Shown here one piece after another: positions 35,561 to 44,999 of a stretch of DNA of 64,000 nt. The stretch comes from Zingiber officinale (lineage: Eukaryota; Streptophyta; Magnoliopsida; Zingiberales; Zingiberaceae), in the NCBI RefSeq assembly GCF_018446385.1, contig NC_056004.1:25736492-25800491 (forward strand), given 5' to 3'. The translations under genes were made by a program, and so were the position numbers. Every line of letters begins with the position of its first letter. The first letter of the stretch is position 1. Under the pieces are notes generated by a model. It did not search any database. It saw only the letters and a list, made by a program, of their open reading frames with translations, and had not been told where the DNA came from.

Positions 35561-38050
35561 TGTACTCATCGAAGCCAGCGTGCTGTCATTACGCCTTCAG
35601 ACAAGATTAGCGTGTATACGCAGTGAAGTAGGCCTTGAATTTAAGGATTTTAAGAATTTGTTCTTGAATAGAAGTGTCATTGATTTGGACATGTCTAGAA
35701 AAGAAGACACAATTCAAATAAGTTGGGGAATGACAGTGTTATCTGAATCTCTCAAGTCAAATTGATGAGTCGATCTTAATCGATTGATCAGCATTTGATT
35801 TTTCTTCCTGTTTATAAGAATGATCGATCAATGGATTGGATATGCAAATTAGATTTACATTAATTTCCACCGCAAACTAGTATCCTTGGGCTTCATACAA
35901 GATGCATTTGGGCCGCCTTGTATCTATGGGTCGATAGTATTTAGAAATTACACATTATATTGACTCGCATTTGAAATTAATAGCTCTTTTATATTTATAA
36001 TAGAAAGATTTGATGGAGGTAGATATTAGAAGCGAGCCGTCTAGATAGACCGCCATGAGTGTCTTTCAATTTCTCTTAGTCAGTGAAAAGTTTATAAGAT
36101 TAAATTGGTCATCCTCATAATAATCAATTCAAAGAACTAAATATCCAATGCCAATTAAAAAAAATAAAGAATGATGTACTCCATCCTAGCTAATTGGAAT
36201 GATGAAGATGATGAATGGGAAGTATGTAAGCTTTCATTTCTCCTAGTTAGTTAGCTGCTAAATTGTTCAGAACTGGGTTTTCTGGTTTGAGTTTTTAATC
36301 TTTGATGAGTTGTGGTGGATACTTGACTAGAATTAGGTCCAAGAGCAGCTTCAAGCATTGCTCTAGTGATTAGACTTAAAAATATGGGAAATAAGCTTCA
36401 CTTAACAAGCTGATAAATGACACTAGAAGGCACTACTGATAGATAATTTGATAAACAATACCATAGACATCCTGAAATTAGACGTGCCATGCTATCTAGC
36501 TTTGGTAATTTAGCATGTCCGTCCACAAATCTTCTTTTAATTTGATGTAAATCAAAGTTAGCTTAACCTAGAGAGGCTAAAGAAAATGGATTATTAATAA
36601 TTTACTATAGGTCATGTTTTTTTGAAAGGATAGCAATTATCCGGACTAGCATGAGAATAAAGAATTGAGGACAAAGAAAAAAAAAAAGAAAAACTCGTCA
36701 TTCTTTAAATTTTATCAAAAAAAAAAATGAAACTTTATTAATAATTGAGGGTAATCCTTCCTATATCTAAACAGGATGAATTCTAATTCATAAATACCTA
36801 ACATACCAAAATATCCAAACACCATAAAATATAAATTACTAAAAATAGAAAAAGATATTTGAATCATCTAAAAATGTCTTAAATGGTATTTTGTGAGCTC
36901 AAAATTTTATGATTAGGATTCCGCAATAATAAATATAGATTTTTAAATTTGCTTCATGTGCGTAGATAGAATATGATTATGAATGTCAAATCAAAAGTTA
37001 TAATCCGTTGTAAATTGGGTATTCCCATGTTGGTCATGTATCACTTTCGTAAAATTTTTTTACATTCAAAAAAGTGTGGAACATCTTCAAGTGGTGGAGA
37101 TGGGAAGGATCTCCCGTTGAAACCCAAAAGTCAATTTTATTGATGATCTTAATGAAAGCCATCCGAGTGCCCCTGCTGATGATCTATTAAGAATAAATCG
37201 AGGCACCATAAAACACCTATTCATCCTTGAGGAATCATTGGTTGGTTTTGACTTTGAGCAAGAGAGACTATCATTTCTTGATCATTTAAATTATTGCTTA
37301 TTTCTAAGTATTCACTCATAGATCTAATATGATCCGTTCCTTTCATGACATCCGCGTTAACATACTACCATTTATAATATTTGGTTTGCCTAGTTGAAAT
37401 AAAAGTTTAAGCATGATTCGATATCTGTCTCTTTTTCTTTTTTCTGCCGTCCTTGTAATTTAATTAGTGGTGTTATGTCTTTTTCCGTTTTATATTCTAG
37501 TGTTTGACTTTTTTTCTACATAGAAAATCCAATTCAAGTCTAAGATATATAATCTTCCAATTTTATATATAGACTAAAATTCACAAGCAATCAGTCACGG
37601 ATTGTCTATTTTCCTGAACGTTGCCGGGTACCTCAAAGGCCATAAACAAATTCAATTATTAGAAAATATTTATTTATATATTTATAGTTCAACCATTTTC
37701 ATCAAGTAAGAGTTAAAGATTCAAACTAAAAAAAAACAGGAGAAGTTTCGTCTGACGTTTTGCCTAAGAAATAATTCAAGTCAACGATTCAAATTGGCAA
37801 TTTGATGATGATGTCTTGCTGATATAACCTTTATACTTATTAAATTTACTATTTAGTTGTTATTCGATTAAATATAGTTTCTCAGGAAGGGTTAAGTTGG
37901 TATTTAGTAATTTACTTCCACTTAAAGCGAGAGAAAAGGTAATTTAGTTCACAAAATACCTTTGATATTTCTTTGTTTTTTTAATTATAGATATCAAACC
38001 GAATTCGTCCGTGTGAAAATAGTAAAATAACTTGGGGGGAAACTGAAATT
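35561..38050. other. Intergenic region, no gene recognised
   Basis: AT-rich sequence. A 61-codon open frame at 35580-35765 has no family features. Several A/T runs (36680, 36720) and no tandem array. It should contain the promoter of the copper-chaperone gene at its right end. Confidence 0.55.
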
Positions 38051-38057
38051 TCCTCTC

Positions 38058-38066
38058 TATAAAATA
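38058..38066 (+). promoter_or_regulatory. TATA box of the copper-chaperone gene
   Basis: TATAAAATA about 100 bp upstream of the ATG at 38160. Confidence 0.55.
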
Positions 38067-38159
38067 GGATTGAAGGCTTGGGACTTCTATGCGCTTCCCC
38101 AATCCTCCGATCACGCCATCAAGCTCGTCGACTCGCCAACTCCTTCCCCTTTTCCCCTG

Positions 38160-40071
38160 ATGTCGCAGGTATTCATTCGTTCTGTTGGTCGGGAATAAGT
38201 TTGGTTATTATATTTCATAGTTTCTTAATCTTTCCTTGCAGTTTTCTCCTTGAATTTTGTGATTTCCTTTTGAATGTATTCCATCAGATCGTTGGACCAT
38301 CCCTTAATTATTTATCTATGTAATATAATCCTTTTATCTTTCGATGTGTCTATTTTTTTTTCCTATGTTGATTGAGTAGGACATAGATTAGGGTTTGAGA
38401 TGCTCGGCCTTCGATTATGGTTACTCTCCAAATCTATATACGATATTTTTGAGTATATTACTTATGAGTTAGTGTTGCGATATATATAGGGGGAAATAGT
38501 TGCATGTTTTAGAGGTTGATTCATGTAGGAAAATAGGGGAATCCGTTGTTGTAGAATTAACTTCCTCAGAAGCATGGGATGATTTTTTTTTTTTTAACAA
38601 ATCAATAGCTCTATTGCATAGAGTTGATTTTCCTTTAGTTAGAATTCGTTTCCTATAAAGTGCGAATCAGAATTTTAATTGTTGTTGCCCATTAGTCAGC
38701 ATGCAGATATGAAAGGATTATGATATATTATTTTGCTTTGTTAGATGGAATTGTTAAGGCTTTTCAGAAGCAAAAATTGAAGGCAATATGGTTGGTAGAA
38801 AATAGCTTCTGGTCTGTTGTGTGGCTCTTGGAATAATGATAGGATATGGTTAATTTCAATCTAGCACATTAAGATTAGTAGCATAAGAGGAATATCCATT
38901 GAGGCCAGACTTTAGAGCAATGAATAATGATTGCACAGATATTATTTGGTTTTCAGCATGCTTTGTGGCAACTAATTTACTCTTTTGCTGCAAGGTCTAT
39001 TCAGTTCAGGGTACCTTCTATATTGTCTTCTTAAATCTGGAAAAGTGAATATGAAAAATTGTGTACTCACCCTTAAGGACCTTGTATGAAACAGATATGA
39101 ACAGACATGGCGGCGGATTCCACCTTTTGCTACCATTGTATGAAATAGGCCTGAACACTTGATTTCACTTGGTCTTCTAAATTCTACAAATTCGACAGTG
39201 ATACTTTTATGTGGTATTAATTTTGTACTTTTAGTGTTTTTTCTCAAAAAACAATGATTTTGTGTGTGTGTGGTTATCTTTCAACCTCAAGTAGTGTGTC
39301 GATATATAGTATCCTTGCTTTGTATTATCCCTTACTTTGTAATACTTGTAAAACTGAAGGATCCAACGGTTTTTTTATAGTTAGTATAATATGGTTGTCT
39401 TCTCGATATGCATGCCACTTTTCTTCTTCCTATTAAATTGAACCAAAATGTGAAGTCTCAACTCTGAATTTGACGGCAAAGTATTGGTCTGAGATGCTAG
39501 TCTTGAAGATGTATGATTTCTGCAAAAGTGATGTGATTCTGTTTTACAGACTGTTGTTCTTAAGGTTGGTATGTCGTGTGAAGGCTGTGTTGGAGCGGTT
39601 AAGAGGGTTCTCACCAAAATGGAAGGTGAATTCTCACCTCGTCATGTTATTTCTTGATGTCTGGCTTTCCTGGAGTTTATTGTTTTCATTAGCCTTCTTT
39701 GTAATATATTCACCACTACGAGAACAAACTTATTCGCAAGTTGTGCTGCCATATGAAATGATGACATATACAAATTTAGTCCTTTCAAAAAAAAAAAAGA
39801 AAAAAGAAAACTCTGGAAAAGAGTATGAGTTGAGAGTCAAGACATTTATCCTTTTTGGTAACTTGCAATATCATTTCAACTTTAAGTTCACTTCTTATTT
39901 CTTTCAGGTGTTGAATCCTTTGATGTTGATCTGAAGGAGCAGAAAGTGACTGTCAAAGGCAATGTAAACCCTGAAGCTGTTCTTCAGACTGTTTCAAAGA
40001 CTGGCAAAAGGACTTCATTCTGGGAGGAAGGTGCTCCAACTGATGCCTCAGCTTCTGCTACGACTGCATGA
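38160..40071 (+). CDS. ATX1: Copper chaperone (ATX1/CCH type), three exons
   Basis: Exons 38160-38168, 39550-39625 and 39908-40071 join into 249 nt encoding 82 residues. Intron 1 (1381 bp, GTATTC...TTTTACAG) follows a 9-nt first exon coding Met-Ser-Gln; intron 2 (282 bp) is GTGAAT...TTTCAG. The protein is one heavy-metal-associated (HMA) domain: MSCEGC at residues 11-16 with the copper-binding Cys13 and Cys16, [20 protein letters not shown] in the middle, and KTGKRTSFW near the end, followed by a short Ala/Ser/Thr tail. Plant ATX1 proteins bind Cu(I) in the cytosol and pass it to P-type ATPases. The long acidic tail of CCH proteins is absent, so ATX1 is preferred. No stop or frameshift; all splice sites are canonical GT-AG. 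Confidence 0.92.
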
Positions 40072-40552
40072 TTACCATCCTTGCCTTCTCTGTATACTCT
40101 TTTCAGCTTCATTTGTGTCGTATGGATCTGTTGATGACAATATTGCTGCGCTTGTTATGCATGATAAATCCATCGTTTAGTACAGCAGCCTAGTTGAAAC
40201 CTAGTTGCTAGTAAAAAAGCACTATTACATTAAATATAATGATGAGACCTGTTTTAAAGAAATGATTATAGAGGTGTGTTTAATAGTGAACAAGATTGTC
40301 AGAATCATCTAATAATGTAAAACTGCTAAATTCATCTAATAGAAAACTCCAGTATCAGTTGAGCTTGCACTAAAGAGGTCAACTAGAGAGTGGCTTTTCT
40401 CCATTTGGTATAACAGCTCGAACTATATTCTAAATTGCTGAGTAGGGGAGCCAGAAAAACTTAATTAGGCTTGTTAGCATGGCAAAGAGACTAATGATCA
40501 GAGAACCTCGTTTTCTCGAGGCTAGACGGGCGAGATTTGTAGGACCCACTAC
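40072..40552. other. 3' flank of the copper-chaperone gene
   Basis: Probable 3' untranslated region and intergenic sequence; no other gene seen. Confidence 0.5.
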
Positions 40553-40612
40553 AAAATTAATATTAGTCCATATAAAATTAATACTATATGAATATATGGA
40601 CTAACATTAATT
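40553..40612. repeat. Short fold-back sequence
   Basis: Arms AAAATTAATATTAGTCCATA and TATGGACTAACATTAATTTT are nearly perfect inverted repeats around a loop of about 15 bp. It may be a small MITE remnant. Confidence 0.6.
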
Positions 40613-40686
40613 TTGAAAAAAAAAAAAAAGTAGGTTAATCGTGAATGTGAATGAAAGAAAGGAATGATCCTAGAAGAATGCTAATT

Positions 40687-40919
40687 TGCCCTGGGATCGG
40701 TAAGAGGTGGGGCGTATAAATCTGGAAGCAAGAGTTCAATTCTCACGCCGGACCCGTTTGAATGCTCACGGAGCTCAAACTTTTGGCATAGTAGGGGTGC
40801 CATGTTAGAACTTGCTCGCACTTTTCTGAGATGTTTTCTTAGGGTTGAGATGTTCATCCAAAAATTAGTCTGTCGTAAGAGCAGGATACCTTGTTAAAAA
40901 ATCAAAAAAATAAAATAAA
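40687..40919 (+). mobile_element. tRNA-derived SINE
   Basis: Flanked by a 15-bp target duplication, AGAAGAATGCTAATT (40672-40686) and AGAAGAATGTTAATT (40920-40934). The 5' part has a box-A-like TCGGTAAGAGGTGG and a box-B-like GAGTTCAATTCTC about 40 bp later. The 3' end is A-rich (AAAATCAAAAAAATAAAATAAA). Length of about 233 bp fits plant SINEs. Confidence 0.75.
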
Positions 40920-40934
40920 AGAAGAATGTTAATT

Positions 40935-41628
40935 ACAATTATAATATTATTTTCCTCTCTTAATATGTTTAGATAATTAAAACAACCGGTCAATTCATCT
41001 TGATGACTCCTCTATTGGAGGAAAGAAATATTTTAAAATTTTTAAAATAGGTAGTGCATCATATTATTTTTAATCAAATAATTAATAGTTATTTTATCAA
41101 AAATTGTTAATGTTTTATTTATATTATTTAAAATTTTATAATTAAAGTATTTTATTTGGAAGACTATTTTAAAATTGATACAAATTAACTACAGATGTTT
41201 TAGAATATATACATCAGTTTTTCTATTAGTATATCTAAAATTTAGAGTAAATGATCCACTTTATTAAATTTAGATAATCATTTTTCACTGCACACTACAT
41301 CAAATACCCTAAAATTTCCATCCTCCTTAATTTTTTTATTATTTTCTTCTCTTTCTTCTATTTTTTATTATTATATTTATGGAATGAGTGGAAGGAGAGA
41401 TATTAAAAAAATTGAGTGGAATAAGAGAGATTAAAAATAAATATTATTTTATTTTTAGGATAGAGGTTTCATTCCCTAAATTTAAAGAATCATTATTCAT
41501 CATATCTAAATTTAGAGAATGGATAAGATAACTGATGTGAATGCTCTTAATAATTTGTGTTCTAATTTTTTCATCCAAAAAAAACTCATTTACACAAGAA
41601 AAGAACACTCGTATTTTATTTAAGAGTA
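40935..41628. other. AT-rich intergenic region
   Basis: No gene seen. The open frame at 41444-41677 (minus) overlaps the fold-back element and has no family features. Confidence 0.5.
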
Positions 41629-41775
41629 ATGATATGCACAAGGAAAAAAACTCAATGAAAACCTCAAGAATAGACACATAAAGTCATGGCCCACCATTTC
41701 ACTTTTTGTGGACCCCATCATTTTATGTGTCTATACTTGAGGTTTTCATTGAGTTTTTTTCCTTGTGCATATCAT
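41629..41775. mobile_element. Fold-back MITE-like element (147 bp)
   Basis: Terminal inverted repeats of about 53 bp, beginning ATGATATGCACAAGGAAAAA and ending in its complement, flank a 40-bp centre. Only a few mismatches separate the arms. A clear target duplication is not visible, so the superfamily is not assigned. Confidence 0.7.
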
Positions 41776-42602
41776 TTTTCTTTATTTAACATACGATCAG
41801 AATTTCAAATTTTGAAAATGAAATATAATTTTGAATTTAAAAGCATTTGTTAATCTGTTGGCGCTAAGAAATTGATAAAGATAAATTTAAAGTGATTATA
41901 AATTATCTTAGAATTAATTTTTCATCAAATTATATTTAGATAATGATAAAAATTCAATTAATTTACATGTATTTTTTAGAAGTAAAAGCCAACCTGCTAT
42001 TTAATGTGGATATTTAAATTTATTAATTCTTATTATTACATACTTTTGAAAATAATAAAGATTTCTATTTTTTTTATTTAAAAATTATATTTTAACGAGT
42101 AATTTGACATTTATAAATCAATTCATGTTTCTTCTTCCTTTTTTTTTAATTTTCAAAATTTGGGACATTAGATTTGACATCCAGTTTATTTTAAAGAAAA
42201 ATATTATGAACTTTCTAGGTATTCTAAAAATTGACAATATTTTATATTAAAAAAATTAATTTATGAAATAAGTAATTTTCGATAATTTTCAATTATAAAG
42301 GGCGTATTTTGTCAAGTTGACATTTTCATATATTGTATTTTTATTTTTACCTATGCACGTTTTAAATTAACGAGGTGCCAGTTGTCACTTGGATTGATCA
42401 ATTATTTGGCTTCGTACCAGAATAATCGGGTGAATCTCCAATTGGTCAAAATTAGGAACGCCAACCTCCAATTCTCCCATCTAACTCTTCCGTTGTATTT
42501 TTTTCCCCACGTGATTGTTGTTGTAGATTGCGGTGGCGTATCTACACCTGTTAAATTCTATAATAGATCGAGACTTTGTGGCAGCTCGTGCCAAATTGGG
42601 AT
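41776..42602. other. AT-rich intergenic region downstream of the MAPKKK gene
   Basis: No gene recognised. It probably holds the 3' untranslated region of the minus-strand kinase gene at its right end. Confidence 0.5.
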
Positions 42603-43907
42603 TTAGAAACATTCCACTACAATGTTTAGATCTAATCCGTTGGCTGCGATTGAATTAATTGGGGCGTTACACCAATTTAAAATCTCAATTTTGATTCTTT
42701 CCATGGCACTAATTGAAACATTTATTTTACATTTAACATTTGAAATTGAATCGATGCGGTCGAAATTAGAATGTACAGATTGGGCACCAATGTGATTGAC
42801 GTCCAACGTGTACTCTTCACTCGCGATCGTCGCCGGAGTTGTTGTCGTCTCGAAGTTCTCTGCGATCAGGTCAGTGGTCGGAAAGGTCAATTCCCGGCCG
42901 TGGCTTCTCACCGTTACCCAGTTCTCATCCCATTCCCAATTATGACGGTTACCGCCGATTAAGCTTTTCATTCTCACAAGTGGATCCTCCTCCGGCGATT
43001 GCTCGGCCAGCTCGTCGTCGTCGGAGAGCAACTCCCAGAACGCCTGGTCCAGAGCGCTGGTAGGAGAAACCCCGTCGAGATTTGCATCGGAATTCGAGGG
43101 CGGATGATCCATCTCGGAGCAGGAAGCGACGAACGGGTGCTGGAGGAGCTCCGCCGCCGTCCGCCGCTCGCGCGGGTCCCTTTTCAGACACTTGCTCAGG
43201 AAGTCCTTGCAATCTCCCGACACCCCGCTGGGGAACTCTGGCACGTCGTCGGAGAACGCGATTCGGTGGAGGGCGCTTACGGGGTTCTCAGCCTGCGGCC
43301 ACGGCGGCCGCCCCGTGGTCATCTCAATGACGGTGCATCCGAGGGCCCAGACGTCGGCCGGCGCCCCCTGCACCTCCCCGCGCGCCACCTCTGGCGCCAT
43401 GAACATGGGCGTGCCGCCCGAGAAGCGACGATCCGTCTCGTTGCTCCGCCGCGCGCATCCGAAGTCGGCGAGCTTGGCGCGGCCGCCGGCGCAGAGCAGC
43501 ACGTTCTGGCACTTGACATCGCAGTGGGCGACGCCGGCTGCGTGGAGGTAGGTGAGTCCACCGAGGACGTCGCGGGCGTGGGATCGGATGGAGGGCTCGG
43601 CGAGCCGGCCGCCCTGCTTCTTGATGGCCTCGGAGAGCGAGCCGCCAGGGGCGTACTCCAAGAAGAGGTTGAAGCAGGGGCGGAGCCCGGGCGCGGGCAG
43701 CGCGACGTCGAAGCCCAAGTAGGAGATGACAAAAGGCGAGTCGAGCGCGGACAGAATGCTCTGCTCGCGCTGCAGGGAACCGGAGAAGGCGAGGTCAGAG
43801 GACTTGACGGCGAACTCCTGGCCGGAGGGCAGGGAGGTGGCGAGGGAGACGGTGGCGGAGGCTCCTCGGCCGATGATGGGGCCACGGCGGTAGTCATGGA
43901 TCGCCAT
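42603..43907 (-). CDS. MAPKKK of the MEKK group (MAPKKK15-21-like)
   Basis: Intact single-exon ORF, 434 residues from ATG 43907. The kinase domain spans about residues 5-265: Gly-loop GRGASATV (13-20), Lys35 in FAVK, Glu48, catalytic loop HCDVKCQN with Asp130, DFG at 148-150, and APE at 171-173. The HCD in place of HRD and the compact domain at the extreme N-terminus are typical of plant MAPKKK15-21, which feed MKK3-type cascades, several in abscisic-acid signalling. The C-terminal 170 residues are variable, with acidic stretches (LLSDDDELAEQSPEEDPL). An in-frame ATG at 44042 would add 45 residues, but a TAAATAAATA at 43960-43951 lies in that stretch and family members start close to the Gly-loop, so the downstream start is chosen. 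The exon is strongly GC-rich at third positions. Confidence 0.88.
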   Translation of the reverse strand: MAIHDYRRGPIIGRGASATVSLATSLPSGQEFAVKSSDLAFSGSLQREQSILSALDSPFVISYLGFDVALPAPGLRPCFNLFLEYAPGGSLSEAIKKQGGRLAEPSIRSHARDVLGGLTYLHAAGVAHCDVKCQNVLLCAGGRAKLADFGCARRSNETDRRFSGGTPMFMAPEVARGEVQGAPADVWALGCTVIEMTTGRPPWPQAENPVSALHRIAFSDDVPEFPSGVSGDCKDFLSKCLKRDPRERRTAAELLQHPFVASCSEMDHPPSNSDANLDGVSPTSALDQAFWELLSDDDELAEQSPEEDPLVRMKSLIGGNRHNWEWDENWVTVRSHGRELTFPTTDLIAENFETTTTPATIASEEYTLDVNHIGAQSVHSNFDRIDSISNVKCKINVSISAMERIKIEILNWCNAPINSIAANGLDLNIVVECF

Positions 43908-43950
43908 CGGTCGAAGTGGAGGCGCAGGTGTTTCACTGGGCGTCCGCAGG

Positions 43951-43960
43951 TATTTATTTA
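43951..43960 (-). promoter_or_regulatory. Possible TATA box of the MAPKKK gene
   Basis: TAAATAAATA on the minus strand, 44 bp upstream of the chosen ATG. If it is the true TATA box, the 5' untranslated region is very short. It supports the downstream start over the ATG at 44042. Confidence 0.4.
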
Positions 43961-44100
43961 TCGAGGAAGCCGATTCTAGTTTGGGAATTGGGATCTTTGG
44001 ATATCCTTGAGAAAAGTCAACGGCGGCTTCATCCGCGTTCAATGCATCACGCGGTCGGACTCGAGGAAGGAAACGACTGGAGGCACGAGCTTAGAAGGTA

Positions 44101-44776
44101 GACAATTATTGTTCAAAGGTTTATATTATATTGATCGGGGACGATTCATTCCATCGAGGGTTGCGAAGTTAGTTAAGTAAATTAGGTGGATGAGACTGAC
44201 TGAAAGGTCCTTTGTCCCATGAGCTGAGTTAAATTTGGAGTTGCTGCAGAACGGTAGGTAGCAGCAGCCGAAGAGCAAAATGAATCGATTATGTTCTTAT
44301 CGTTAGGTAGCCGCTAAAGACCAGAGGAGTATTCTGATTTTGCGCCTTGTAATGTCTTTTCTCATTCAACTCGTTGAGTTTTATCCCTTCCCAGGTTTTA
44401 GTTCGTCCATAGACAGGGCGTAGCCACCTGTTGATCTACTCGGGCTGTAGCCCGGGAATCCCACGATCTTGTAAACCAGGAAAAATGGTAAATGTGAGAG
44501 ATAAAAGTAAAAAAATTAATCAAATAGATATGGACCCAAGAGCTATTGATGCCGGTACAGAGGCTATTAACCTGGATTCTTAGTGCTCTGAAGAAAAATT
44601 AAATAGTATCTTCTATAGCTATAAAGATACCCGCTACAAGTCTGGAGAGGTAAACTTAATTTTTAAAAGACTTTTCTAACCCAAATCATAAAACTTATAT
44701 CATACTGGAATTTAAAATATATATATATATATATAATTAGTGTATATAATAAGAAGTCACTAGACATGTCTATTGT
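44101..44776. other. Intergenic region with a (TA)n stretch
   Basis: No gene seen. A TA repeat lies at about 44715-44735. The right end leads into a decayed copia element. Confidence 0.5.
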
Positions 44777-44788
44777 AATAAGAAGTTG

Positions 44789-44981
44789 CTGTTTCTAGGG
44801 TGTAGCGCAGACTATGAGCGCATGATATCTCTAGTGTAATAATCAAAGGTCGATTCTCAGGAACTGACGACCTGAGATTTATCCCATCATGTGTCTATGG
44901 CCTGTGTACATGTATTTACCTTCCTCTATATTTGTGGGGTCGGTACAAGGGGGCCGCTAAGGTAGCGGATCTATTTTTTTT
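44789..44981 (+). mobile_element. tRNA-derived SINE inside copia element 2 flank
   Basis: Flanked by AATAAGAAGTTG (44777-44788) and AATAAGGAGTTG (44982-44993). Box-A-like TAGCGCAGACTATG and box-B-like AAGGTCGATTCTC are about 45 bp apart. It ends in a T-rich tail, as in Au-like plant SINEs. Length 193 bp. Confidence 0.75.
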
Positions 44982-44999
44982 AATAAGGAGTTGTTCCAC

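Noticed and set aside
42999-43979. A 326-codon plus-strand open frame opposite the MAPKKK
   Set aside because: It is a shadow of the GC-rich kinase exon, Arg/Gly-rich without any domain.
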